DNA of 64,000 nucleotides from Magicicada septendecula (Eukaryota > Arthropoda > Insecta > Hemiptera > Cicadidae). The notes under the pieces are model-generated. The model did no database searches and was not told where the DNA came from. It saw only the letters and a list, made by a program, of their open reading frames with translations. This document shows positions 22,985 to 33,294 of this stretch, piece after piece. The position numbers were made by a program, and so were the translations under genes. Every line of letters begins with the position of its first letter. The first letter of the stretch is position 1. The stretch spans positions 118,891,927 through 118,955,926 of the forward strand of contig CM068367.1 in NCBI GenBank assembly GCA_034769895.1, read 5' to 3'.

Positions 22985-23740
22985 TAATGAATTAGACGAC
23001 CACACCTAGTGAACCCTGGTATTAAGTTATCACGAGACAGATATTTGAATGTGCTGTTGTTTGCTGACGACTTGCTTGTATTTCAAAATACAGAATCTGA
23101 TTTGGAAAAATCTGTTTTTAAGCATAATCAGATTTGCAAACAATACAATACGAAAATCTCCACTATAAAGACAAAGGTAATGGCATTCCGAGGTAAGGAA
23201 CCAATAAGAACAAAGATAATGATTAGTGATCGAATTCTAGAGCAGGCGAGCTACTTTTATTATTTGGGAAATGATATTGGCTATGATAGAAATTATGATA
23301 TTCATGTTAAGTTGGGTAAGATCCAGACGTCGAGATACAAAATTAAAGTTTTACAAAGTTGTGGCAGTCCATGTACTGCCCTGTGGGTGTAAATTATGGG
23401 CAACAACCAAAAAACAAGACAGTAAAATACAGGGCTCGGAAATGGCATTCTTAAGAGGAGTTAAAAGGTGTACCAAACTTGACCATATAAGAAATGTGGT
23501 CGTTAGAGAAGAGTTAAAGGTTTTTAAACTTGAATGAAAAATTACAATATTATAAACAACGGTGGAAAGAACATTTATAAAGAATGTGAGATTCCAGGCA
23601 GGCCAAACAAGTCTGAAAGTACAAACCTATAGGACACAGGTGTGTGGGTAGACCCATGAAGAGATGGCTGAAGGATTTCTGAAGGCGGAACAGAACACCT
23701 TGCCTATGCCGTGTTGTGAAGATGATGATGAAAGGAATAC
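22985..23740 (+). pseudogene. RT remnant with FADD (family B)
   Basis: Begins GIKLSRDRYLNVLLFADDLL. FADD at 23060-23071 is the palm active-site motif C. It continues QNTESDLEKSVFKHNQICKQ, then ISTIKTKVMAFRGKEPIRTK, then ILEQASYFYYLGNDIGYD, giving motifs D/E and the thumb start. A frameshift near 23330-23360 moves the reading to SEMAFLRGVKRCTKLDHIRN and VVVREELKVFKLE. The 3' part matches the 8.6-9.3, 30.5 and 58.6-59.6 kb copies and ends in GAAGATGATGATGAAAG. Its 5' truncation lies just upstream of motif C. It is the best guide to this subfamily in the window. Confidence 0.85.
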
Positions 23741-25255
23741 ATTTTATCTCTTTCTCTGTCAGTCTTCTTCTTCTTCTTCCATGTAGCCCCCTTTCAGTCT
23801 TTCGTATACACGCAGAAACCGTAATATCTTTTCATATTTTTATCTGTTCGTGAGCCACCTGGCGACAGAGAATAATCGAACGCTGAAAGCTAATGTCGGA
23901 CGAGCGTGTCAGGAGGAAGTGTAGTTCGCTGTTTCTCCTTGTGTACAGTGACAGCGACTTTCTCGCGCGTCATTAACGATTGGCCATCGTCAATTATCGT
24001 TTAGAATTATGACGTCGTCGTCGGTAGCGATCCGTCATTGTCACAGATTTCTTCTCTTCCTGGCAAACACATTAATAGCTTTTTGGCTCGTCGTTGTTCT
24101 CCAGATATTCTGTGTCTCCTGTTCAAAGAAGATACACGTACTTTATAGGAATATAAATTGCCAACTATTCAGATCAAAGCTAGATTGGTGTCGTGCCAAA
24201 GCTGTAGTTGACATGTTTTATAAGTATAACAATTATAAATGTAATTACCTAACAGAGTTTACTGAGCTGCATTTTAAATTACAGAATTACAGTAATTCCC
24301 CGTTATAACGTACTAATAGGGGCTCTGAGGTGTCCGTTGTAACTGTATATACCAAGTAGGCCTTGTAATATGTACATGACTCATTTAAACTACGTGCATA
24401 CAAACAGAAACTATTAATTTTGCTGTATTTATATAAAACAGATAACAGAACAGTAGTACAGGATTTAGATTACAGTGATATGGGACAACTGTGATTGTTA
24501 ACTGTTGTTTTAATTCTAAATTAGCCTCACTCAAGTTTTATTTATTTAAATTTATCACCAAAGTTCGATTTACAGACAGTTCGTTTGGTTTCACAACGTT
24601 TCAATTAATAAAGTATTATTTCAGTTTGTGCCGGATATCACTTTGTGGTCCATAACTATCATGCAGCCAGGTTCAGGACATTAATTATTTTGTTAAAACA
24701 ATTCTCAAAAGCTCATCCGTCAGTTTCTTCATGATACTCCCGAGTTAGTTTGGATTTTAAAAAATCAGTTTTTCTTCTCCTCCTCCTCTCCTCTAAGAAG
24801 CATTAATTGTTCTATGAGACCTCATTGATCAACCCATCTCTTATCCGTGTCGCATCTAATGGAATCTGGATTTTTGCACCGAGTATGTCAGCAACTAAGG
24901 CGTAAATTTCCCCTTGCTGTTTTCAAAGCAGCATGACTTATTTGAGGTTTTCTTTCCCTTAAACACATTGATTTTTCTGCAACTTATGAGATCTATCCCC
25001 CCATCTTCAAAGATGTAAGGTAATTGAATAATGAGGTAATTGAAATAGGTAGAGACCCTCGAAATGAGTGGTGCGTAAAGCAAGAGCTCCCATGGACAGA
25101 GACGCTAACACCGAAGTAGTGTACCATTCACCGGTGTCGTGGAGGGATATCCGTCGCTGTGTGCAGACTTATAACTCGGCTTCCAAAAATCTGAGTACTA
25201 CTCAGATACGGACGACAGTCACTCCATTAACTTAGATCTAACAACACTACATTAA
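23740..25255. other. Gene-free stretch
   Basis: A plus ORF at 24009-24308 starts MTSSSVAIRHCHRFLLFLAN and continues with a hydrophobic run (LIAFWLVVVLQIFCVSC), which looks like a signal or membrane segment. The rest of the ORF has no family look and there is no supporting splice or promoter evidence. I leave it as a weak candidate exon. Confidence 0.35.
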
Positions 25256-25261
25256 TAGACG

Positions 25262-25583
25262 ACATTTTATGACTCCTGCTTAGTTGTTGATAGTTTGATA
25301 GATGATTACTCCCAATTTTTGGTAAATAGATAGTGTAGTTCTAGAATTTTCCTTAAGTGTAATAGCTTTTCAATCTGTGTTTTATGTTCACAGTTGTATA
25401 ATTTGTGTTCGTGTGTCGTAGCACATTGGGAACATTACGTTGGGAATGACATGTAGTTTAAAGCCCTTATTCGATGGTTCCATTGAACAAACGGTTGTAT
25501 TTGCACATAACGCCTAGTATCGTTTACATAATCGTTTCACTCAATTCTTAAGTGTTTGACATGCAATGCTCCTTTTATGCATC

Positions 25584-25635
<52 letters not shown>

Positions 25636-26369
25636 TAAGTACGATAATCTACTATAAAAAAATCGCACGACATGTAGAACAACAGAAAGAAGTTGGCCGT
25701 TTTATTCACTGTCGTACGATAAAATTGTCGTTCCGAACTCAAAAACGTATCGTCGTGTCCTAGGAAACGCATCACATAAAAAATCGGACGAGTTGTGTAA
25801 ATACATATGCCACAATGGTTCCGTTTATGCACTTCCGGCAGTTTTGTATCGTACGACTTTCAGTCGTCAGTGATACCAACCTTCCTGCCTAGAGTCGGTG
25901 AGGCAGTTGTGCCTAGTAATCGGCGGTGTTCACGTCGTGGTGTGAGTTCCTTAATTGGTTTTGTAAATATGGACGACATTAATACAGAAAAATTGTTGAC
26001 GAAATCCAAACAGGATAGTTCTAAGGGATCCTGCTTCCGAAGATTATAAAAACAGAAACTTGAAGAAGGAGCAGTGGATTGAAGCACCGTGTACATATCG
26101 TGCACAGTTAATTGGATGACCATCCGAACTTCTCCATCTTCTTTTCTTTCTAGTCTTTTCAAAATGAACCGACAAGCACGGATCTATTTTCAATACTGAT
26201 GATGGCAGCTTTATTCACAACCACTTCCGATATTTTTTACGCACGGCACAGATCGGAGTCAAATCGGATTCAGAACTTATCGTGCGATATAAATCGGATC
26301 CATAAAAGGGGCCTAAGGCCGTGTTCAGGATAGCACTGTACAAGAAGTAGACAGTAGACGCAAAAATCA
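25262..26369. repeat. Dispersed repeat, copy 1 (split by about 740 bp)
   Basis: 25262-25566 and 26305-26369 match the continuous segment 53218-53531. Shared words include GTTGTATAATTTGTGTTC, GTCGTAGCACATTGGGAACA, TTTACATAATCGTTTCACTC and GTGTTCAGGATAG. In copy 1 the two halves are separated by about 740 bp that contain a TG microsatellite. No coding seen. Confidence 0.8.
25587..25634. repeat. (TG)n microsatellite
   Basis: 24 TG units. Confidence 0.98.
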
Positions 26370-26407
26370 CGTCTCTTTTACGAATATACACATGATCGAT
26401 TGTTATT

Positions 26408-26868
26408 ATATTGTTACAACGGTGTACTGATCGTTGTAGGTACAGTGGAAAACAAAATACAAACACCAATTAAGTCACCAATCACCAGCTTTTATCACAA
26501 TTAAACAGTTTATAATTAACTCGTACAATATTTCCAGTCAGATTTGTCCACACGCAATAACAATGTCTATTAATAGAGTTTCACACAATTATTTACACAA
26601 TACTACTTCACTTCGATAACACTCAATCCGCACTAGCGAAAATCGCTCACGTAACTGAACTGACAACCCGGCTTCTATGGCTTTATATACGCCGCGCTGA
26701 GGCCAGTACAGCTTTCCCTCCGTACTGCACGGCCGGCGGCTTAATGCGTATCTCAGGTGTTCATGGAACCCACTAGAACCACCTACGTGAATGACCCAAC
26801 AGCTGCCACACTGGACGGGGGGAGTGGAGAATGTTCTGGGTTGTTCGGTAGGCTTCTCGTTACAATAT
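26408..26868 (-). mobile_element. Solo LTR with ATAT target duplication
   Basis: The LTR proper is 26412-26864 (453 bp). Plus-strand ends are TGTTACAACGG and CTCGTTACA. It is flanked on both sides by ATAT (26408-26411 and 26865-26868), a 4-bp target site duplication. On the minus strand, TATATAAAG is followed about 29 bases later by TCAGTT. Sequence through R/U5 matches the 2.3 kb LTR closely. No internal retroviral-type coding flanks it, so it arose by LTR-LTR recombination. Confidence 0.88.
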
Positions 26869-26869
26869 A

Positions 26870-27620
26870 GGCCTAGTACAATCCCGAAGATCTAATACGT
26901 TGAAGCCGAAACGTGAAATGGAATTACGCCATCAGTGGTTGATGCTCATAGTAGAAGAATTATAACTTATGTGTGGGATGTACGCGTAGAATATCCAATC
27001 GTCTCTGCCATTAAACAAAAGGGTGACTCATAACTTCTCTCCGTCAGGTTAGTCGAGCTGTATTACGTGAGAATCGAATCGATAAAAATTGAGAATTACA
27101 ATAAAGCGTTTAATGTTTGTGAGAAACGTTGAAGTTCTCCGCCACTTTTCACTCGGTTGTAGTCTTTATTTGCGTCGCGATTGGCAAGTATTGATTTTGT
27201 GACAAACTGTGTGCTGTGGAATTCTTCGTGCGGCGCACAGAAATTTGTAGTATCCAGATTCGGCTGCTTGTTGCGTTTAGTGAATGCATAGCCGCTTCCT
27301 TTACAGTGATGCGTCGTCTTCTGGATTTTTGTCAAACCTTCAATTTATTCCACAAGGCTATACGTTTTACAAAAATGTAAATAATTACGTTGTGTTGTTA
27401 TAAAAAGTTTGAAATATGACGAGGATATTGAGTGCGTAGTAGCAGTTGGAGAAGAATCAACTAAGTCTGCTTTGGTTGTTGGTTGATCTGACCCAAGCAG
27501 ATCACGGTGTAGGCATAGGCCTACTATAAAATTAAACACGAAAAAGTATAAAATACAAAACACATGTGATAAATGTAGTCTCTTTCGAATAAAAGGAGAA
27601 ACAAAATGTACGCCATGGAA
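26870..27620. other. Gene-free stretch
   Basis: Contains TAGGCCTA at 26868-26875 and 27516-27523. Minus ORFs of 72-79 codons have no features. It should include the 5' part of the pogo-like element below, but I cannot recognise it. Confidence 0.4.
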
Positions 27621-27624
27621 TTAG

Positions 27625-28073
27625 AGTATTACACCTTCTCCTGCCACTGTTCGACCTTTCCCTAAATCTCCAAAACAAGCTCTGCCTGTTAAGCGGAAGA
27701 GAACAAAGTGCAGAATTTTAACAGACATATCAATAAAAGAATATATTGAAAAAGATAACGCTGCTCGTCATTCTAAGAAGAAGGCGGTTGCCCTTACCAC
27801 CAGAGGCCTGGATTGATGGAGTCACTGAAAATGGTAAAATGTCATTTGAGGCTATCAATGGAAATAAGGCTATCAGTTCTTTGCAGAAAGATGCCACGTG
27901 CTGCACCAAGGAAAGAATCTGCAAACCGAGGACCGTGGTTTTGTATTGCTTGCCAAGAAGACCGAGTAGCTGACGTGCGTCCATGCTTCATTTGTCAAGC
28001 ATTTGTACATGAGGAATGTGTTGGTTTAACTATAAACGATAAAGAAAAGTATATAAGTTGGAACTGTGAATAA
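27625..28073 (+). pseudogene. Pogo/Tigger-like transposase C-terminus with PHD-like finger
   Basis: From 27625 the frame reads TPSPATVRPFPKSPKQA, then RKRTKCRILTDISIKEYIEK, then HSKKKAVA. The P-S-x-x-T-V-R-P-F-P-K-(A/S) and K-x-x-x-x-I-L-T-D-(T/I)-P/S-x-K-x-x-(I/L)-E pattern is the tail following the DDE domain in pogo/Tigger-type transposases. That frame stops at 27814. A second frame (to 28073) reads GPWFCIACQEDRVADVRPCF then ICQAFVHEECVGL: C-x2-C-x9-C-x2-C-x4-H-x2-C, the first part of a PHD/RING-like zinc site. The ORF ends ISWNCE-stop where the last metal ligands should be. The catalytic DDE domain is not visible upstream, so only the tail remains. Known relatives carry such a finger at the transposase C-terminus. 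Confidence 0.75.
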
Positions 28074-28079
28074 TTTAAC

Positions 28080-29110
28080 AATTATAAAAATGATAAACTG
28101 TGGTAACTTTTTATAAGTAACAAGTTTTTGATAAATCTGAAAATAAATTAGTTAAGTTTTTGTTAATAAATTTTCAAAATACATTTAAAAAATATTTTTA
28201 AAAACGAATATTCAACTTGTTTTTTTTATGATAATTATTAACAAAATAAATGTATCCAATATTTAAACTTTGTTTTATTTCGACAGCACTGGGTTCAAAT
28301 GTCCTACATATTGGGAGGTTGGACCCAAGGCAGATACTTTTTGCTTTTTAATGTCTGACACATATGACACCTACTTAATGTAGTTTTATATAGTTTTGGA
28401 TTCTTAATACTCCTGTCTATCATACTAAATAATTAAAATTGCTTAACATAGCTTATATAATCTTTTATGACAAGAATTATAAAACTGGGTCAAACCTCCT
28501 CTCCTTCCCTTATTTGGAAAGTTACTGGCTAGACTCTCCGCAGAAGAACTAAAAGAAGATTGACCTCTGTCGTCCTGGTGATCGTATGTCAGGAGAATGA
28601 TGAGAGTGAGGAGAACGATTTAATACGAGAAAGCGCCCTTGCTGGCGTACTGGTCTGCGTGTTTCAATACATATATTTTTTTAACGTTATAAATTACAGC
28701 AGCACCAGACCAGTTCCCCTGCCGGGATTTCGATTAATTTTCACCGACCGAAGTCAGTCGGACGGGCTTTGGAAAGCTCAAACAACAAATTATTGCCTAT
28801 AATTAACGCAAACAGAGTGAGTTTGCATATTCGCCAGGATAAAAAAAATAAAATAAAATCACATCCACTGGTTGCCTGACAGACTGTGCACGCGTTTTTT
28901 TTAACTCTGTGCAAAAAGAGGAAGGAAATTGGGAAAACTACCCCATTTCAGTGTCGTCGGTAACTTTCAAATCACATATACACGGACGAATGTAATTTCA
29001 CGGGTAAACTGGCAACGTATACGTCTATCGTATATCGGTTGTGATGATGACATAATATGATGCGATATGATCGGGTTATATGTAAATTGGCTTCGTTAGG
29101 GGAGGGACGA
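28080..29110. other. Gene-free stretch; possible 3' end of the pogo-like element
   Basis: 28081-28280 is very AT-rich. GGGAGGTTGGACCCAA (28311-28326) is an imperfect inverted match of CTGGGTCAAACCTCC (28485-28499). This could be a degenerate terminal repeat, but the left partner is not identified. Confidence 0.35.

Positions 29111-29112
<2 letters not shown>

Positions 29113-29174
<62 letters not shown>
29113..29174. repeat. (TC)n microsatellite
   Basis: 31 TC units; faces the GA tract at 29276 in inverted orientation. Confidence 0.98.
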
Positions 29175-29176
<2 letters not shown>

Positions 29177-29273
29177 GCCCGTTGTCGGTAACAGCATCAA
29201 AAAGAAATATCCGCGTTTGGTGATGAAATATAACGCCCAACATATTGCATGTAGAAACGGCAAACTTGATAAC

Positions 29274-29275
<2 letters not shown>

Positions 29276-29314
<39 letters not shown>
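29276..29314. repeat. (AG)n microsatellite
   Basis: About 19 AG units. Confidence 0.98.
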
Positions 29315-29318
<4 letters not shown>

Positions 29319-29319
29319 A

Positions 29320-29725
29320 AAACTCAAAGACAGAGAACAGAATTTTTAAGACTGGCAACAGAAGTGAGAGGATAAGACTACCGGCTTATTACAGGGATGA
29401 AAATTAGACAAGACGGATGACGGACTTAATGAGGAGAGCATTGGCTAGCGGAAGCATGAAGCGGATATTGTTGTAAGTAAATGAATAAAAGAAGGATATA
29501 TCTTGATTCGTAATCAGAGTAAGAATACGCGATATGTTAGTCGCACGTGATACGATGTAGGAGATATCTGGAGGCAGACCTCGTGATACCGTTCTAAAGA
29601 AAAACGGACTGTGACCCAGTTACGCAAATGTTAAGTGACTGGTAGCTGATGGAGGTTGATAGAACCGGAACAGACTGCAGTGTTTATACTGTGGTGACAG
29701 CATCAGAAGAAGAACGGGACACACG
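29320..29725 (+). pseudogene. Very decayed RTE-like tail
   Basis: Plus-strand reading gives TQRQRTEFLRLATEVRG, then CDPVTQMLSDW and a final VTASEE. The 'x-x-x-E-F-L-R-x-x' and 'T-Q-x-L...W' steps resemble other tails in the window. Many stops are present; I assign it only by residue pattern and position. Confidence 0.35.
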
Positions 29726-29879
29726 TGTAGGGAAGGATCAGAATTAGGAATTAGAAGTGAATGAAGGAGGAGGGAGATAAATAGGAATATATGCAGGGGT
29801 GAGGTAGAGGGGAAGAGAGAGACGAAATGGCAAGAATGAATGAGGGGGGCGAGGGAGATGTCAATAACACGTAAAAAAT

Positions 29880-29938
29880 CTCTGATAAATGTAATAAATT
29901 TCTGCTAAATGTATTAAATGTCTGCTAAATTTATCTAA
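29880..29938. repeat. Tandem repeat, three units of about 20 bp
   Basis: Units of the form TCTGCTAAATGTATTAAATG with small changes, beginning near 29880, 29899 and 29919. Confidence 0.7.
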
Positions 29939-30259
29939 GTAAAACTAAACTTACATGAACTAATTAGCCTACTGGGATTTGTATAGTGGTTCTTTTCCTT
30001 GTCTCCTGTATTTCTCCGGCCATTTGTCTGTCGGCGTTTCACGTCCGCAATCTTGTAACAATCCTAGACACAGTGTATTACTACCGTCAAGGACAATTCA
30101 CTCAACCCATATCACAGAAGGCAGAAGAAGATATACTGGACGGGTACAGAAATTTCTGTTACCTCCTTCCTGTTGCTTTCCATTGCTTTCTTTCGCTTTG
30201 AGCGTTGGTATGGCAGCATTATTAAGAGAAGTAACTTATCGTCGAAGGTGTCAGGAAGG

Positions 30260-30712
30260 AGATTAGAGTAGGCCCAATGAATTGAACGAGGAGGACGCTT
30301 TAACCATGAAGACCATTGCTTCTAAGAAGCGGACGAGACAGGCTTGATAGGAATCGATTGGGTAGACCGAGAATAATGCATGGAAACGACTGACTTTTGG
30401 GGAGAAATCAAATAAACCTCGGAAGGAAAGGCGACAAGTGGAAAAAGAAAAGCCTCGGAAATGGCGTTCTTAAAAGGACTTTAACGGTGTTCTAAACTTG
30501 GTCGTATAAAGAATTATCCCGTAAGAGAAGAGTTACAAGTTTTTGACGTGACTGGAAAGAACATTTATAAAGAATGTCAGATTCAAGATTGGACAAACAA
30601 ATCTGGAACTATAAGCCTATAGGGCACAGGTGTGTGGGTATACCCAGGAAGATATGGCTGGAGGACCTTTGAAGGCGGAACAGGCAGCACCTTGCCTATG
30701 CCGTGTTGTGAA

Positions 30713-30748
<36 letters not shown>

Positions 30749-30750
30749 AA
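30260..30750 (+). pseudogene. Two adjoining RT-tail scraps, the second family B
   Basis: 30330-30440 reads LGRPRIMHGND, a G-R-P-R end block. From about 30455 the DNA matches family B 3' sequence: CCTCGGAAATGGCGTTCTTA, then GGAAAGAACATTTATAAAGA, then GAAGGCGGAACAGGCAGCAC, and ends in a long GATGATGAT tail. The frames are broken throughout. Confidence 0.6.
30713..30746 (+). repeat. (GAT)n tail
   Basis: About 11 GAT units at the 3' end of the family B remnant; longer than the same tail in other copies, so it has expanded. Confidence 0.9.
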
Positions 30751-30754
30751 GCGA

Positions 30755-31980
30755 TCAACAGTGGGCTCTTGAAACCTGGAAATGAAATTTTAAATTCAAT
30801 ACACACATTTCTTGAGACTTGCCTTTTTAAGAAAACAGTGGGACTAATCTGTTAAGTAATGAAGATTATGATAATTACGCGCGCGTGTGTGTCTGTGTGA
30901 GTTTATGTGAAAGGTATAGAGCTAGACAGACAGACATAGAGTGAGAGAGAGAGAGAGAAGAGAGATCACATGTTGATAGTCGTAGCGAACGTGCTAGTAG
31001 AAACTAAGTTATAGAGACAATAAAATTAATTGTACAAAGAGACGAGGATGGGAAGGAGGTAAATGTGTTTATGTAGGAAAATGGTGAATGTGAAGAGAGA
31101 ATAAAACGAATCGCAGATAGAGTAAAAAGTAAAAAAAAAACGAATCGCACTATAAAAAAGTATAGAAATCAGAGACTCGTTGTCATTACACGGTAGTAAA
31201 CTTGTGCGAGCGAATCGTCTATTTGAAAACTGGATTGTAATTGTTCTGGCGAGAGAGCCCGTTGAATACACCAGTTATTAAGCAAATATGAATTACAAAA
31301 AAAAAAAAACTGATTGTTGATTCTAAGCAAGCAAACAAACAGCGGAAAGTATAAAATTAAAGCATTACGATAATTACATTTCGTTTGGGAAAAAACGATT
31401 GGATAACTTTTTTATGTGCGTCTCTCGTCTCTTTTGATATTTTTTTTTATTGTTGTGAATAGAATCCATTTGTTAAATTAAAAACAACGACAGGAGGAAG
31501 CACATTAAGGACTGAAAAAATTGGAAAATTGACTACGAAACGCTTAGTCAATATAAACTGCGGAAACACACGAGCGGACAAAATAATAAACGTTAGAGCG
31601 ACCAAGTTCCGGATTACGACTAAACAGCTATCGAAAAACGGTTATGGAGTTTTTGTTTCTTTTTATTTATGACGTCTAATTTCTCTGTTTAATTGTTTTT
31701 ATAATAGCTCGTAACTGCCTTGGCATGAAGGAAATAGAAATACCGTGATTAAGTCAAGCAATCGCGTTCAGCATAACTACTTGTCTGTAATACCTTCTCT
31801 CTCGGTGGTCGAACACCATGACTTGTGACTTGGGATTTCGGTAAGAGCTTAGTCGTCCGTTTCACCGTTGTTACTATAGGTTTTAGTATGCTCGTCACAT
31901 TTAACAGAGCTATTAAGAAATTAACCTGCGACTGGCGGATAAGAAAAAGTAAAATATTGACAAATATTAAAGTTACGCAT
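30755..31980. other. Gene-free stretch
   Basis: AT-rich with a GAGAGA run (30941-30957) and several poly-A runs; no coding support. Confidence 0.4.
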
Positions 31981-31984
31981 AGGC

Positions 31985-32536
31985 CTACGTATGTATTACG
32001 TTTGCACATAATTTGTTAACACCAGTGTACCAGCTTTTACAGTTCTTCAATAATGCTGCCGACAAGATACTCGGCCAAGATTTGAGACCGTTTATGAGAT
32101 CCTCATTCGCGACAAAGCTCTGGGTAACCAGCCGGGCCATCATCTGAACGACACGATGGCAGCACCCCTGTCCGGATTTAGTCCGGCGCTGTACCGACAG
32201 GGCACGAGCACTTTCATTCGTTATTCCCGTCCGAGAACTTCCCAGAAGTTCGAGCTTTTTAAGTATGCAGCGGAGTTTGCCCTCTGTATCCCCTGCAAAC
32301 TGAGTCCACCTTCTGATAGTCATATCGACGACTCGACGCCGCCGCCTTACAACCTTTCGTCCGACGGTACTGACCGGCGTCCAGACCGAGTCGTTTGTGG
32401 AACCACGGTCTCGCACCACCCCGGCGGCGATGTCTTCACAGCTGGCGGTAGAGGCATTAAGACCCTCCTTGCTTCGTTGATTACTACTCGAACGGAAGTA
32501 AACAACATTGACGGAAATTTTAGTGTAACAGTGTAA
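31985..32536. other. GC-rich block with overlapping ORFs on both strands
   Basis: The minus ORF (31985-32419, 144 codons) is basic and contains KVVRRRRRVVDMTIRRWTQF. The plus ORF (32156-32536, 126 codons) starts MAAPLSGFSPALYRQGTSTF. Both stay open because the block is richer in GC than its flanks. I recognise neither protein. The minus frame ends 3' with VNKLCANVIHT and stop at the composition edge, which slightly favours it. It could be a fragment of a retroelement ORF1 or a host exon; neither is shown. Confidence 0.3.
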
Positions 32537-32792
32537 ACGTATACCGGTCTGAACTGTTCACTACTTGAAATTTGTCCGACTTTTCTCACTTATTTTCTAA
32601 CGAAATACTTTTTTCTGAATTTACGAGTGAGATGGCCAATTGACGTCGGTAACTGATCGTTCTAGTGGTCCCTTCCCGCATTTTTTCGTCAATCACTTTG
32701 TGCCCTTCATCCGCGGACAATCACTATCCTTCCAAACTTGGCTTACCATTAAACAAACTATAACCGTAGAAGCTTTTGCTACTTGTAGCGAG

Positions 32793-33290
32793 TGCAAACC
32801 TTAGAAAAAAATAATTTCGTGTAATGGCAATGGCATTTCTTATGAGCGTTGTTCCCATGTCGTGCTTTACTCCAACTCCCACTTGTTTATACATTAGTTA
32901 TGACTAATAATGTCAATTCACCATAATACATGACCTTGTGCATACGGTAGGGTGACTGTGTTATTCAGTAACTGCAGCTTATCACATACAATGAAGCTTT
33001 TGCTATTAGCGTATGCCTTTGATACAAGAATGTGTCAACTACGCAGCTACGTAGGCGGAAATAAAAGAGTCATTAAAGTTGATGAGAGCTGCTTTGATAG
33101 CTGACGTAAACTGTATCAACGATTCAAAAATAAACAGATGTCTGTTCCATTACACACGCAGGCGTGTTTAACTTACTGACAACTGCCGCTCATTGCTTCG
33201 AACATTGCTGCGTGCGTGTAATGTAAGAGTGTGAGGGGGGAGGTCAACACTGCCGTCCGGAAGCACAATGATTTTTTTCTAAGGTTTGCA
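32793..33290. mobile_element. MITE-like element with terminal inverted repeats
   Basis: TGCAAACCTTAGAAAAAAAT at 32793-32812 is matched by its exact reverse complement at 33271-33290; one mismatch later, ATT continues the match. The interior of roughly 460 bp has no ORF. Internal GTGTAATGG (32819) and CGTGTAATGT (33213) are not symmetrical. I see no clear target duplication. Length and structure fit a non-autonomous DNA transposon of unknown superfamily. Confidence 0.7.
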
Positions 33291-33294
33291 CAGA

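Noticed and set aside
820-24020. Scattered CGTCGTCG words (820, 1010, 4265, 4608, 8487, 13964, 24012) as a regulatory element
   Set aside because: Short simple-repeat-like runs with no shared flanks; more likely low-level trinucleotide repetition.
24009-24308. Secreted-protein-like ORF with hydrophobic N-terminus
   Set aside because: One hydrophobic stretch in a 99-codon ORF is not enough; no splice sites, homology or promoter support.
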